NCBI RefSeq assembly: GCF_000422285.1
Contig: NZ_AULM01000015.1
Coordinates: forward strand, 1 to 64,000
Reading direction: 5' to 3'
DNA length: 64,000 nt
DNA from: Desulfatiglans anilini DSM 4660
GTDB taxonomy: Bacteria > Desulfobacterota > DSM-4660 > Desulfatiglandales > Desulfatiglandaceae
In this document: positions 54,958-63,553 of the stretch, piece after piece
Layout: each line of letters begins with the position of its first letter
Position numbering within the stretch: the first letter of the stretch is position 1
Translations under genes and position numbers: made by a program
The notes under the pieces: model-generated
Seen by the model: the letters and a program-made list of their open reading frames with translations, nothing else
Databases searched by the model: none
Told to the model about the DNA's origin: nothing

Positions 54958-54979
54958 GGGGCAAAGAGCTCTTTGCCCC
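54958..54979. terminator. Perfect 22-bp palindrome downstream of the isochorismatase-like gene
   Basis: ggggcaaagag/ctctttgcccc is perfectly self-complementary over 22 bases. It lies 59 bases after the hydrolase stop codon and about 210 bases before the next gene. As RNA it forms a 9-bp GC-rich stem with a four-base loop, but no U-run follows, so it may be a terminator or a dimeric-repressor operator for the downstream dikinase operon. Confidence 0.45.
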
Positions 54980-55188
54980 GTGGCCATCCGTCCTCCGTGC
55001 CGCGCGAGGTATGTTCCTCTTGTTTCCACGAAAAAGCATTGTACGGTTCCAGGCGTAGGACATTCCGGTCGGCGTGGCGTCAAGGGCGGCGGGACGATGT
55101 GAAGGACGGCAGATAAAAGCTGTTCCAGGGGAGACGATACTGTCTCTTGAATCACAAAGATAAACACAACAGGAAGGGGGGCATTTTG

Positions 55189-56208
55189 ATGAAATGGGTA
55201 GTCTGGATCGAAAAGCTTGGTCAGGAGCACAAAGAACTCGTTGGGAAGAAATGCGCTCATCTCGGTGAGATGGCGCAGATGGGTCTGAGGGTTCCGTCTG
55301 GCTTTGCGCTGAGTGTAAACGCTTATAAAGATTTCATGAGGCTGTCAGGCGCGGGGGAGGAGATCGAAAAGCATCTAGCGGGCATCGATCTGAGGCCGGA
55401 GAATCTTGGGGCCTTCAAGGATGTCAGTCGGGTGCTGCGCGGGATCGTGGAGTCGAAAAAGATTCCGGATGAACTCGAGGATTCGATTCTGTCGCACTAC
55501 AGGGAGCTGAACGAAAGATTGGGCATGAGAGATGTGGCCGTCTCGGTCCGCTCCGCTGGCGCGGTCAGCCACCCCGGACAGTATGAAACCTGCTTGAATG
55601 TGAAGGGGGAGACGGATCTGCTCGAAAAAGTGAAAAAGGTCTGGTCGAGCACTTTCAACCTGGTCTCGTTGACGTCCCGCAGCCGACACGGCCTGCCCCT
55701 CGAGAGCGATCCGATCGGTGTCGCAGTGCTGAAAATGGTGAGGGCAAAAGCGGCAGGCGTGCTGTTTACCGTCGATCCGAACAGCGGCAATGCGTCCCGG
55801 ATGATCATCGAGGCGAACTGGGGACTGGGAGAGAGTGTGGTAAGCGGCAATGCACGCCCTGATCTCCTTGTTCTCGACAAGGCCACCCTGAAACCGGTGG
55901 AGAAGACGTTGGGAACCAAAGAGAGCTATATCGGCTTCGATGCTCTGGGAACAAAAGAGGTGGAAACACCTGAGAATATGCGCCGTCAGTTCTGTATCAG
56001 CGATGAAGAGGCTGCAGAATTGGGCCGTCTCGGAAAGGTGCTCGAAGAACATTTCAATGTTCCACAAGACTGCGAGTGGGCCATCGATCAGGATCTCGTC
56101 TTTCCGATGAGCATCCTCCTTCTTCAGACCCGCGCTGAAGTCGTAGCCAAGCAAAAAGACCCTGTCGACAAGGTGCTCGATATGATGCTATCGAGGATGG
56201 GGACCTGA
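55189..56208 (+). CDS. PEP/pyruvate-binding (ATP-grasp) subunit of a split dikinase, copy 2
   Basis: 339 residues, clear paralogue of the protein encoded at 44375-45409: VGKKCAHLGEMAQMGLRVPS, AVSVRSAGAVSHPGQYETCL, LFTVDPNSGNASRMIIEANW and a C-terminal ILLLQTRAEV. ATP-binding half of a PEP-synthase-like or phenylphosphate-synthase-like enzyme. A GGAAGGGGGG run lies seven bases before the ATG at 55189; the frame is open from 55147 without support. Its partner subunit follows after 66 bases. It heads a plus-strand cluster of predicted catabolic genes and has the same gene order as copy 1. Confidence 0.82.
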   Translation: MKWVVWIEKLGQEHKELVGKKCAHLGEMAQMGLRVPSGFALSVNAYKDFMRLSGAGEEIEKHLAGIDLRPENLGAFKDVSRVLRGIVESKKIPDELEDSILSHYRELNERLGMRDVAVSVRSAGAVSHPGQYETCLNVKGETDLLEKVKKVWSSTFNLVSLTSRSRHGLPLESDPIGVAVLKMVRAKAAGVLFTVDPNSGNASRMIIEANWGLGESVVSGNARPDLLVLDKATLKPVEKTLGTKESYIGFDALGTKEVETPENMRRQFCISDEEAAELGRLGKVLEEHFNVPQDCEWAIDQDLVFPMSILLLQTRAEVVAKQKDPVDKVLDMMLSRMGT

Positions 56209-56274
56209 GACATGCGCGGAAAAGGGATCCAGTAAATCACATTTTTTTAACGCACTGACCAAAGGGAGGCCTTT

Positions 56275-57954
56275 ATGCTTCATCCTGCTTATGATCTGTC
56301 TTTCTACGAATTCGACGATGAGAAAGATCCCCAAAGCTACGGCGTGCTGCTGTGCGATGTCGTGCATGGAAAACCGGCTATGAAGCCTCTTTATATCGGG
56401 ATCGGCTGGTACTGGTATTATTCCGGATTCAGATACGGCTCGGAAACCCTCTTTCTGCCGACGACGCGTGGATGGGATTCGAGATTTATTCAGGGATACC
56501 CCTACATCACCGCCATTCGGACCACTGAGGAGGAGCGGAGGGAGAGGGAACCTTATTTCAGACAGAAGATCAAGCCGTTTCTGCAGGATTTCGATGCGGT
56601 CTGGGATGGGTACAAGAAGGAACTGATCGAGCTTTACACAGAGGCCAAAGAATCGAGGGGGCTGAAGGACTGGGGTGATATCAAGAGGCTGACCAACATC
56701 GAGCTGCTTTCGTTTTTCCTCGACTTCACCTATACCATCAACCGCAAGGAAGGTGAAATCCACATGATCATGATGATGGCCTCCTATTATATCAACGGCC
56801 TCTTTCAGTTGATGTGGAAGGACCTTTTCGGCCGCGACGCCCCCATCGATCCGGATTTCGGCAAGCTCATGTCCGGTTTCGAAAACCAGGATGTCAAGGT
56901 GATGCGGGAATTGTGGCGGCTCAGCAGAAAAGCGGTTTCGATGGGACTCGAAGAGGCATTTTCAGGCTCGGACAGGGAGGAGATTCTGCGCCTGTTGAAC
57001 GAGAACGAAAGAGGGAAAGAGTGGCTGGAAGAATACCACGCGTTCCTTACCCGGCATGGGTGGCGGTGTGAACGGATGCATGCCTATGACACCCCGGCCT
57101 GGATCGAAAGGCCTTCGCTGGCCTTGAACCGGGTGAAGATGCTGATGAAGGATGAGGAGTTCACCTTCGACACCGAGCGGGGCCGCATCATATTGGAAAG
57201 GGAGCAAACCGAGAAAAGTGTTCTCGAAAAGGTTCCGGCGGAGGTGAAGGATTCCTTTGAGGTGCTGATGAAAGCGGCGCAGAGATCGGGGTATTGGAGC
57301 GAAGACCACACCTACTTCTGTGATTTTTATGTCGGGGCGCTCGGGCGGTGGATCGTGACCGAGTTCGGCCGCAGATTCGCCCAGGCCGGATGCATCGACT
57401 CGGCCGAAGACATCCATTTCCTGCACCCCGATGAAATCCGCAAGGCTGCCATCCCTATGGGGAAGGTCGACCTGCGGCCTTATGTCCAGAGGCGCAAGGA
57501 GGCCTGGGAAGCGAATTCGAAGATCGAGCCGGTTCCTTTTTACGGGGACATCTCCCAGGCGCAGGACGTCCTGAAGAGTGACCCGACACTCTCGGTTTCG
57601 ACGCAGGTCCCGATCGTACGGGAGGAACTCAAGGCGGATCTTTACGGCGCAGCCGCAGCCCCGGGTGTGTATGAAGGAAGGGCGAGGGTCATCATGAGCG
57701 CGGATCAGCTTCCGGAGGTGGAGCCCGGTGAGATCTTGGTGGCCCCCGGGACATCGGCCGCCTGGACCGCTGCCTTCAGCGTGATTAAAGGGTTGGTGAC
57801 GGACGGAGGAGGTGCGCTGTCCCATCCTGTGATCATGGCGCGGGAATACGGGATCCCCTGCGTGGCCGGATGCGTCGAAGGGAGCCAGAAGATCAGGACC
57901 GGCATGACTATCCGGATAGACGGAGATCTGGGCGTCGTCTATATCAAAGCCTAG
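56275..57954 (+). CDS. PEP-utilising swivelling (His) subunit of a split dikinase, copy 2
   Basis: 559 residues, paralogue of the protein encoded at 42584-44299, with the phospho-carrier His517 in GGGALSHPVIMAREYGIP near the C-terminus. The long helical N-terminal part starts with YDLSFYEFDD and lacks the PEP-binding barrel. The substrate-binding half differs clearly from copy 1 while the swivelling domain is conserved, so the two systems probably phosphorylate different compounds. GGGAGG lies five bases before the ATG. Repeat copy F begins 12 bases after its stop codon. Confidence 0.78.
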   Translation: MLHPAYDLSFYEFDDEKDPQSYGVLLCDVVHGKPAMKPLYIGIGWYWYYSGFRYGSETLFLPTTRGWDSRFIQGYPYITAIRTTEEERREREPYFRQKIKPFLQDFDAVWDGYKKELIELYTEAKESRGLKDWGDIKRLTNIELLSFFLDFTYTINRKEGEIHMIMMMASYYINGLFQLMWKDLFGRDAPIDPDFGKLMSGFENQDVKVMRELWRLSRKAVSMGLEEAFSGSDREEILRLLNENERGKEWLEEYHAFLTRHGWRCERMHAYDTPAWIERPSLALNRVKMLMKDEEFTFDTERGRIILEREQTEKSVLEKVPAEVKDSFEVLMKAAQRSGYWSEDHTYFCDFYVGALGRWIVTEFGRRFAQAGCIDSAEDIHFLHPDEIRKAAIPMGKVDLRPYVQRRKEAWEANSKIEPVPFYGDISQAQDVLKSDPTLSVSTQVPIVREELKADLYGAAAAPGVYEGRARVIMSADQLPEVEPGEILVAPGTSAAWTAAFSVIKGLVTDGGGALSHPVIMAREYGIPCVAGCVEGSQKIRTGMTIRIDGDLGVVYIKA

Positions 57955-58274
57955 ATTCGTTTCCATCCGGAAAGGGTCCTTTTCGCCCATATCGGCGTCA
58001 ATCTGCACGTTTGCCGGTGCGGCGAAGCCGGTGGAGAGAAATCCTCAGTTCCGGATCGGAAACGGGGTCGCGCTGGACGATCATTCCCGGGTGGACATTA
58101 GATTCGATAGGAAAGGTGTTTTTTCGGGGAGATATCGAAAGAGCGAAGTCAAGCATTTGAATGAACGTGTGCCCAGAAAACCGGCTGACCCTCGGGGGTC
58201 GCCGCGAGTGACAAGCAGGCATTGGCGGAGAGTATTGCGCTCTGTGAATGTGCCATGACATGGAAGAGAAGCGT
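57955..58274. other. Intergenic region with repeat copy F
   Basis: 320 bases between the dikinase and the XRE-cupin regulator. Copy F occupies 57966-58091. The remaining 180 bases presumably contain the regulator promoter, but no clear hexamers were seen. Confidence 0.45.
57966..58091 (+). repeat. Dispersed palindromic intergenic repeat, copy F (internally deleted)
   Basis: 126 bp. The left arm is intact (tccggaaagggtcc, atcggcgtcaatctgcacgt) and the right end is recognisable but drifted (ttccggatcggaaacggggt, then cgatcattcccgg). The central palindrome and the attggcaaaaaa arm are missing, so this is a deleted, diverged copy in the orientation of C and D. Confidence 0.8.
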
Positions 58275-58841
58275 ATGCAGGAAGAATGGATTACACAGAA
58301 TATCAGGAATCTGCGGGAGAAGAAGGGCATGACCCTTCAGGAACTGGCGGATCTTACGGGATTGACCAAGAGTTATCTCTCCAAGATCGAACGGTCGAAG
58401 AAGGCTCCGCCTTATTCCACGGTCAACAAGGTCGCCAATGCGCTTGGGGTCGATGTCCGATTCATTTTCGAAGGAAACGGGGAAGAGGACATCGACCCGC
58501 GCATTACGTTCACCAGGCGCGGTGCGGGCGAGGTCGTCGAAACCGTAGGCGCCTTCTACGGCTACAAGTATGAAGCCCTGGCCTCGAAAAAGCCGGGCAA
58601 GAACATGCTCCCCTATATCATCGAGCCGGCCTTCGAAGAAAAGGGGGTTTTCCAGCACGAAGGGGAAGAGCTCCTCTACGTGCTGGAGGGTCGCCACGAG
58701 TTCGTCTATGACGGCAAGAGCACCATGATGGAGGAGGGCGATTGCGTCTATTTCGATGCGGGCGTGCCGCATTACGGGCGCAGCGTCGGGGAGAAGAAGG
58801 CGAAGCTCCTGGCGGTGATGTTCAACTACAAGCGATTGTGA
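58275..58841 (+). CDS. XRE-family regulator with C-terminal cupin domain
   Basis: 188 residues. N-terminal helix-turn-helix (about 6-62: NIRNLREKKGMTLQELADLT, then GLTKSYLSKIERSKKAPP) and a C-terminal cupin (about 105-188: FQHEGEELLYVLEGRHEFVY, DCVYFDAGVPHYGRS) that probably binds a small effector. The preferred start is the ATG at 58275, with a purine-rich GGAAGAGAAG upstream; ATGs at 58248 and 58260 are possible. It lies 21 bases before the Tm-1-like gene and probably controls this catabolic cluster, sensing its substrate or a CoA intermediate. Confidence 0.87.
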   Translation: MQEEWITQNIRNLREKKGMTLQELADLTGLTKSYLSKIERSKKAPPYSTVNKVANALGVDVRFIFEGNGEEDIDPRITFTRRGAGEVVETVGAFYGYKYEALASKKPGKNMLPYIIEPAFEEKGVFQHEGEELLYVLEGRHEFVYDGKSTMMEEGDCVYFDAGVPHYGRSVGEKKAKLLAVMFNYKRL

Positions 58842-58862
58842 CCACCCGGAAGGAGGGTTTGG

Positions 58863-60092
58863 ATGGCTAAGAGTATCGTCATGATCGGGACAACCGATAC
58901 AAAATGGGAGCAGCTCGGCTTCCTGAGGCGGAGGATCGAGGAGATCGGGTTCCGGCCCATCCTGATGGATATCAGCATGGGGAAACGGCCTTCGGTCGAC
59001 GCGGACATCGGACCGGGCGAGATCGCTGCGCGAGTGGGCAAAGACATCGAGCAGCTGAGAGGGTCCCGGGACAGGGCGGGGGTGACGGATGCCATGACGG
59101 CCGGGGCTGTCGAGACCGCGCTGGGCCTGCTCTCGGAGGGGAAGCTGGACGGCATCGTGGCCCTGGGAGGCGCGACGATCGCCCTGGTCGGCGCGCGGGT
59201 GATGGCCCGGCTGCCCTTCGGGGTCCCCAAGCTCATAGCCACCCCGGCGGCGATGCCCGCGTACATCAACCGCTGGTTCGAGGCGACGGATCTCGCCGTA
59301 ATGCAGATCATCCTGGAGGTGTCCGGGATGAGCGATCTGATGAAAAACGCGCTCGCGCAGGTGGCGGGGGCGATCTGCGGCATGGCGGAGCAGTCGATGG
59401 ACTGCCGCTCCCTCAAGCTGCCCTATCCCTCGGTGGCCATCACGGAACTGGGTTTTTCGGACCAATGCGCCAAGAACGTCGAGAAGCTGCTGACCGAGAG
59501 GGGATACCATGTCTTCCCGTTCCACGCCCAGGGGGTCAGCGACCGGGCCATGGACCGTCTCATCGAACAGGGGTTCTTCGACGGTGTCGTCGAAATCGTC
59601 CCGGCCGGGCTGGTCGAAGAGAAGTTCAAGGGCAACCGCGCCGCCGGCATGAAGCGGCTGGACGCCGCATTGGAAAGGGGCATCCCCCAGGTCTGGGCGC
59701 CCTGCTGCCTCAATCTGACCGGGGCCGGGCCCACCCGGCACAACCGGCCGAAATACGTCGCCGGCGGCCGGGTGTTGGAGATCGATCAGATGCGGGCGAT
59801 GACGCGCTTCCCGGTCGATGAACTCCTGGTCGGCGCGCGGATGTATGCGGAAAAGATGAACCGGGCGAAAGGCCCCCTCAAACTGGTCATTCCCCTGCGG
59901 GGCTGGTCATCGATCGACCAGGAGGGGGGGATCCTCTATGACCCGGCCGAGGACCGGCTGTTCGTGGAGGAGTTGAAGAGGCATCTCAGAGCGGACATCC
60001 CGCTCGAAGAGATCGACTGCAACCTCGAGGATATGCCCATGGCCGAGCGAATGGTCGACATCCTCGATGAATTCATAAAAAGGGATCGCTGA
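58863..60092 (+). CDS. Tm-1-like ATP-binding (UPF0261) family protein
   Basis: 409 residues, full family length. N-terminal MAKSIVMIGTTDTKWEQLGF and internal DGIVALGGATIALVGARVMA fit the UPF0261/Tm-1-like ATP-binding family. Plant Tm-1 is known for inhibiting tobamovirus replication; the bacterial role is unsettled, and bacterial genes often occur in catabolic clusters. AAGGAGG precedes the ATG. The position between an XRE-cupin regulator and an acyl-CoA-ligase-like gene suggests participation in degradation of a small organic acid or ketone, which is inference. Confidence 0.8.
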   Translation: MAKSIVMIGTTDTKWEQLGFLRRRIEEIGFRPILMDISMGKRPSVDADIGPGEIAARVGKDIEQLRGSRDRAGVTDAMTAGAVETALGLLSEGKLDGIVALGGATIALVGARVMARLPFGVPKLIATPAAMPAYINRWFEATDLAVMQIILEVSGMSDLMKNALAQVAGAICGMAEQSMDCRSLKLPYPSVAITELGFSDQCAKNVEKLLTERGYHVFPFHAQGVSDRAMDRLIEQGFFDGVVEIVPAGLVEEKFKGNRAAGMKRLDAALERGIPQVWAPCCLNLTGAGPTRHNRPKYVAGGRVLEIDQMRAMTRFPVDELLVGARMYAEKMNRAKGPLKLVIPLRGWSSIDQEGGILYDPAEDRLFVEELKRHLRADIPLEEIDCNLEDMPMAERMVDILDEFIKRDR

Positions 60093-60157
60093 TAGAGGCG
60101 GCCTCAAAATAGAGTGCGCCCGCCTTATTCGCGGGCGAATAGGAAAGGAGACACGTC

Positions 60158-61486
60158 ATGGCGGATCAATGGCCGAGATTGTTCAACGAAAAAATGGAGT
60201 CGCTTACCGTCGACAGGATCAATGAACTGCACAACCCGCTGTTTTTGAAACAATTGGAGCATGTCAGCAAACACTCGCCGCTCTATCAGGAGAAATTCAA
60301 GGCGGCCGGCCTCGAGGCCGGGGACATCAAGAGCATCGAACAGATCGACCAGCTGCCCTTCACCGTCAAGAGTGAACTGCGCGAGGCGCAGATGCGCAAT
60401 GCCCCGGTGGGGGCGCACCGCGCGGTGGATATCGTCGATCTGAGCCGGGTGTATTCCTCGAGCGGCACCACGGGGATCCCGACCTACATCGGTTTGACGC
60501 AGAGCGACATCGTGAACATCCACGCCGAGGTGATCGCCCGTTTTGCCTGGGGCGGAGGCATCCGGCCGGACAGCATCGTCGTCAACATCCCGACCGCCCC
60601 GTTCATTGCCGACACCTTCCGCGAGGGCCTGGAGAAGATGGGGGCGGTCAACTTCCCGACCGGGTTCAACACGGACCGGGTCATCAGCGCCTTCAAATAC
60701 CAAAGCGCAAACGCCCTGCACTCCACGGTCTCCTTTTGGAGCTACCTGCTGAAAGAGATCGAAAAGGCCGGGCTCGATCCCAAAAAGCTGGGCATCAGGC
60801 GCATCATCGGCGGCGCGGAGGGAGGGACCAAAGCGGTCAGGCCCTTGATCGAGGAATCCTTCGGCGCCACCGTCATCGAAGGGATGGGTATGGGGGAGCA
60901 GGCCTGCATCGTCTGGGGCGAATGCGTCGAGAACCGCGGGCGCGCCGGGATGCACTACATGGCGCAGGGGATCGTCCACGTCGAACTGATCGACCCGGAG
61001 ACCGACAAGCCTTTGGAGATCAAGGAAGGCGCCACGGGTGAGCTCGTCTACAGCGGCCTGATCCATCAGGCCATGCCGCTGCTGCGCTACCGGTCGCGGG
61101 ACCATGTGCGCGTCGTCGGGGTCGACCGGTGCGACTGCGGACGGGGCGGGATGCGGATCGAGGTGCTGGGGCGCTACGATGACATGCTGACCGTGTTGGG
61201 GGTCAATGTCTATCCGCTCGCCATCAAGGATGTAGCGACCACCTTCAAACCGCGCCTGAGCGGCCAGATCGAGGTGCAGTTGGAAGAGCCCGGGACTGCG
61301 GTGAAGCCTCCCCTGAAGATCAAGGCCGAGCTCGGCGAGGAGCCCGGGGATCTGAAGGAACTGAAGAAGCTCCTGGAAAGGGAACTGCGGGCCAGGCTGA
61401 TCTTCCAGGCCGAGGTCGAGCTCGTCCAGGAACTGCCGCAATATCAGTACAAAGGGAAACTCATCCGCAAGCTCTACGAGGAGTAG
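60158..61486 (+). CDS. Phenylacetate-CoA ligase-family AMP-forming ligase
   Basis: 442 residues. ANL-superfamily enzyme of the PaaK type. The adenylate motif YSSSGTTGIPTYIGLT (residues 99-114) is intact; RIIGGAEGGTKAVRPLIEES and RYRSRDHVRVVGVDRCDCG fit the second half, and the C-terminal domain has VLGRYDDMLTVLGVNVYP. It would activate an aromatic or other carboxylic acid to its CoA thioester at the cost of ATP to AMP. AAAGGAG lies before the ATG. It is the third gene of the XRE-cupin, Tm-1-like, ligase, carboxyltransferase series. Substrate not assignable; phenylacetate itself is only one option. Confidence 0.85.
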   Translation: MADQWPRLFNEKMESLTVDRINELHNPLFLKQLEHVSKHSPLYQEKFKAAGLEAGDIKSIEQIDQLPFTVKSELREAQMRNAPVGAHRAVDIVDLSRVYSSSGTTGIPTYIGLTQSDIVNIHAEVIARFAWGGGIRPDSIVVNIPTAPFIADTFREGLEKMGAVNFPTGFNTDRVISAFKYQSANALHSTVSFWSYLLKEIEKAGLDPKKLGIRRIIGGAEGGTKAVRPLIEESFGATVIEGMGMGEQACIVWGECVENRGRAGMHYMAQGIVHVELIDPETDKPLEIKEGATGELVYSGLIHQAMPLLRYRSRDHVRVVGVDRCDCGRGGMRIEVLGRYDDMLTVLGVNVYPLAIKDVATTFKPRLSGQIEVQLEEPGTAVKPPLKIKAELGEEPGDLKELKKLLERELRARLIFQAEVELVQELPQYQYKGKLIRKLYEE

Positions 61487-61525
61487 GCGGGAGCGGCCGG
61501 GCCAAAACCGCCGCGGACGGGACGG

Positions 61526-61552
61526 CGCCCCCCTTGCTCCGCACGGGGGGCG
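61526..61552. other. Intercistronic GC-rich inverted repeat
   Basis: cgcccccc (61526-61533) and ggggggcg (61545-61552) are perfect 8-bp complements around an 11-base loop, 40 bases after the ligase stop and about 95 before the carboxyltransferase start. It could modulate relative expression or protect the mRNA. Confidence 0.4.
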
Positions 61553-61645
61553 TGAACCCCGATTTTGCAGGTGGTTTTGCCGGCGGCTTCGTCCGCGACG
61601 GATGCCGCACGCCGCCGAGAGGATTTTCGAGACCTGGAGAATGTT

Positions 61646-63013
61646 ATGAAAAAAATACGATTTGTGGATACGACGCTGCGGGACGGCAATCAGAGTCTGT
61701 GGGATGCCACGGGTCTTACGACCGGTATGATCCTGAGCGTGGCCGCGGACATGGACCGGGCCGGCTTCAAGGCGATCGACTTCATCAGCAGCATCCATAT
61801 GGGGGTTTCCGTCAAGTATCACAAGGAAAACCCGTTCGAGAAGATCCGGCTGGCGGCCAGGGCCATGCCCCGGACCCCCCTCAGCTTCGGCACGACCGGC
61901 AGGCGCTTTATCGGATTCGTGCGGTCGCCGGATTCGATCGTGGAACTCGTCCTGAAGACCGTGGCGGCCAATGGGATCCGGCGGGTCTGGCTGATCGACG
62001 CTGCGCACGACATCGACGTGATTTCGAAGAACGCCCGGATGGCCAAGCAGGCCGGGATCGAGGAGTTCGTGGTGGCGCTTTCCTATTCCATCAGTCCGGT
62101 GCACACCGACGCCTACTATGCCGGGAAGGCCCGGGAGATCGCCGCCTGCAGGGATGTCGACACGGTCTACCTGAAGGATCAGGGAGGGCTGCTGACCCCT
62201 GACCGCGTCCGGGAGCTGGTGCCCGTCATCCGCGGGGCGATCGGCGAGAAGCCGCTCGAGATCCACACCCACTGCAGCGCGGGGCTCGGGCCGCAGGTCT
62301 ACCTGGAGGCGATCCGCCAGGGGATCGACGTGCTGCACACGGCCATCCCGCCCCTTGCCGACGGGACCTCCCAGCCCTCGATCTTCGAGATCGTCGAAGG
62401 CGTGAGCGCCCTGGAGTGCGAAACGGATGTAGCGGTGGAGGCCCTGAAACGCGTCTCGGAGCAGCTCTATGCCATAGCGGAGAAAGAGGGGAGGGCGCCC
62501 GGGAAACCGGCCGCCTACGATGCAGCCTACTATGAGCATCAGGTCCCCGGCGGCATGGTCTCGACGCTCAGACGGCAGCTGGGCGAGGCGGGGATGGAGC
62601 ACCGCCTGCCCGAGGTGATCGAGGAGATCAAGCTGGTCCGGAAGGAACTCGGCTACCCGATCATGGTCACCCCGCTCAGCCAGTTCGTGGGCACCCAGGC
62701 GGCGATGAACATCATCTCCGGGAAGCGCTACAAGATCGTACCCGATGGGATCATCCAATATGTTCTGGGCTACTTCGGAGAGTCGCCGGCACCGATCGCC
62801 CCCGACGTGCTGGACAAGGTTCACAGCCTCGAAAAGACAAAGAAAATGATGAAAGAGCAGTTTCCTCAACCCACCGTTGAAGAGATCCGCAAGGCGAGCG
62901 GGATCGGCCCTGACGTATCCGACGAGGAGTTTTTGCTGCGCTACTCCCTCAAGGAGAACGAGGTCGAAGCGATGCTTGCCGCCGGTCCGATCAACCCCGA
63001 ATACGCCTGTTAG
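61646..63013 (+). CDS. HMGL-like/pyruvate carboxyltransferase-domain protein (oxaloacetate decarboxylase alpha-like)
   Basis: 455 residues. TIM-barrel carboxyltransferase: RFVDTTLRDGNQSLW (Arg12-Asp13 at the metal site), catalytic Lys177 in TVYLKDQGGLLTP and metal-binding His207/His209 in EIHTHCSAGLGP. The C-terminal half matches the conserved carboxylase domain of oxaloacetate decarboxylase alpha and pyruvate carboxylase B (EHQVPGGMVSTLRRQL, FVGTQAAMNI). There is no biotinyl domain, so a separate biotin carrier or a different reaction is needed. The frame is open from 61565; the start at 61646 has GGAGA upstream and matches family N-termini. It follows the ligase gene by about 160 bases. Confidence 0.85.
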   Translation: MKKIRFVDTTLRDGNQSLWDATGLTTGMILSVAADMDRAGFKAIDFISSIHMGVSVKYHKENPFEKIRLAARAMPRTPLSFGTTGRRFIGFVRSPDSIVELVLKTVAANGIRRVWLIDAAHDIDVISKNARMAKQAGIEEFVVALSYSISPVHTDAYYAGKAREIAACRDVDTVYLKDQGGLLTPDRVRELVPVIRGAIGEKPLEIHTHCSAGLGPQVYLEAIRQGIDVLHTAIPPLADGTSQPSIFEIVEGVSALECETDVAVEALKRVSEQLYAIAEKEGRAPGKPAAYDAAYYEHQVPGGMVSTLRRQLGEAGMEHRLPEVIEEIKLVRKELGYPIMVTPLSQFVGTQAAMNIISGKRYKIVPDGIIQYVLGYFGESPAPIAPDVLDKVHSLEKTKKMMKEQFPQPTVEEIRKASGIGPDVSDEEFLLRYSLKENEVEAMLAAGPINPEYAC

Positions 63014-63034
63014 CCTTTCTCCCCCCCAGGCGTA

Positions 63035-63069
63035 GGTCATGCCTCCCGGGTGGTCCGGGGGGCATGACC
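63035..63069 (+). terminator. Strong hairpin terminating the carboxyltransferase gene
   Basis: The arms 63035-63049 and 63055-63069 pair at all 15 positions (14 Watson-Crick and one G-U) around a five-base loop, 22 bases after the stop codon. A short pyrimidine-rich run (acctttccc) follows. The stem strength makes a transcription end here likely and separates the hydantoinase-type gene as its own unit. Confidence 0.6.
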
Positions 63070-63553
63070 GCACCTTTCCCGAATTCCCTGCCTTGACACC
63101 GCCGCCGGAAAAAATGTCAAATTGATCGGTCGCTCAATAAATTTCTCTTGACAAAAGACGTTTCCAGCGTCTATAAATTGATCGGTCGCTCAATCATTAA
63201 TGTGTTTATTCATTACGTAAAACAAGTGGTTTAGGGTGGCGCTCTTTTTTAATCATTAATCCCATTGACCCAATTTCAGTGCGGCTTTTCGAGCGGTCTC
63301 TTTCTGCGTAAAAGGGCCTCCGACCCGACCCCGCGCGCCTCGCCGCCGGCGCAAGGCCTGCTCGAACCGCTCGGGCACGGCGGTGGATGTCTTGGAGGGA
63401 GGCAGTCGAACGGCTGGCATCGGAAATCATTCGGTATGGGCAACCCTAATCTTTGAAATCCACGGAGGTTTTATGCAGGTTTGAGACCGGCGATGCATCG
63501 GAAGATCGTTTGAAAGGGATTTGCAGCGAAAAAACTAAGCGGGGAGGATGGTT
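63070..63553. other. Regulatory region and long leader of the hydantoinase-type gene
   Basis: Besides the promoter and twin operators, a leader of more than 350 bases (about 63185-63553) precedes the gene. It holds no recognisable gene. At 63465-63484 a GGAGG followed by ATG-CAG-GTT-TGA gives a three-codon leader frame with a good ribosome binding site. Confidence 0.5.
63121..63194 (+). promoter_or_regulatory. Sigma-70 promoter flanked by two identical operator-like sites
   Basis: The 18-bp sequence attgatcggtcgctcaat occurs identically at 63121-63138 and 63177-63194. Each has attga/tcaat outer arms with partly symmetric gatcggtcgc inside, a form typical of TetR-family operators. Between them lie a perfect TTGACA (63148-63153) and, after 18 bases, TATAAA (63172-63177). 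The second operator begins at the last base of the -10 box and covers the predicted start, so a bound repressor would block transcription. No TetR gene is in the window. Confidence 0.7.
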
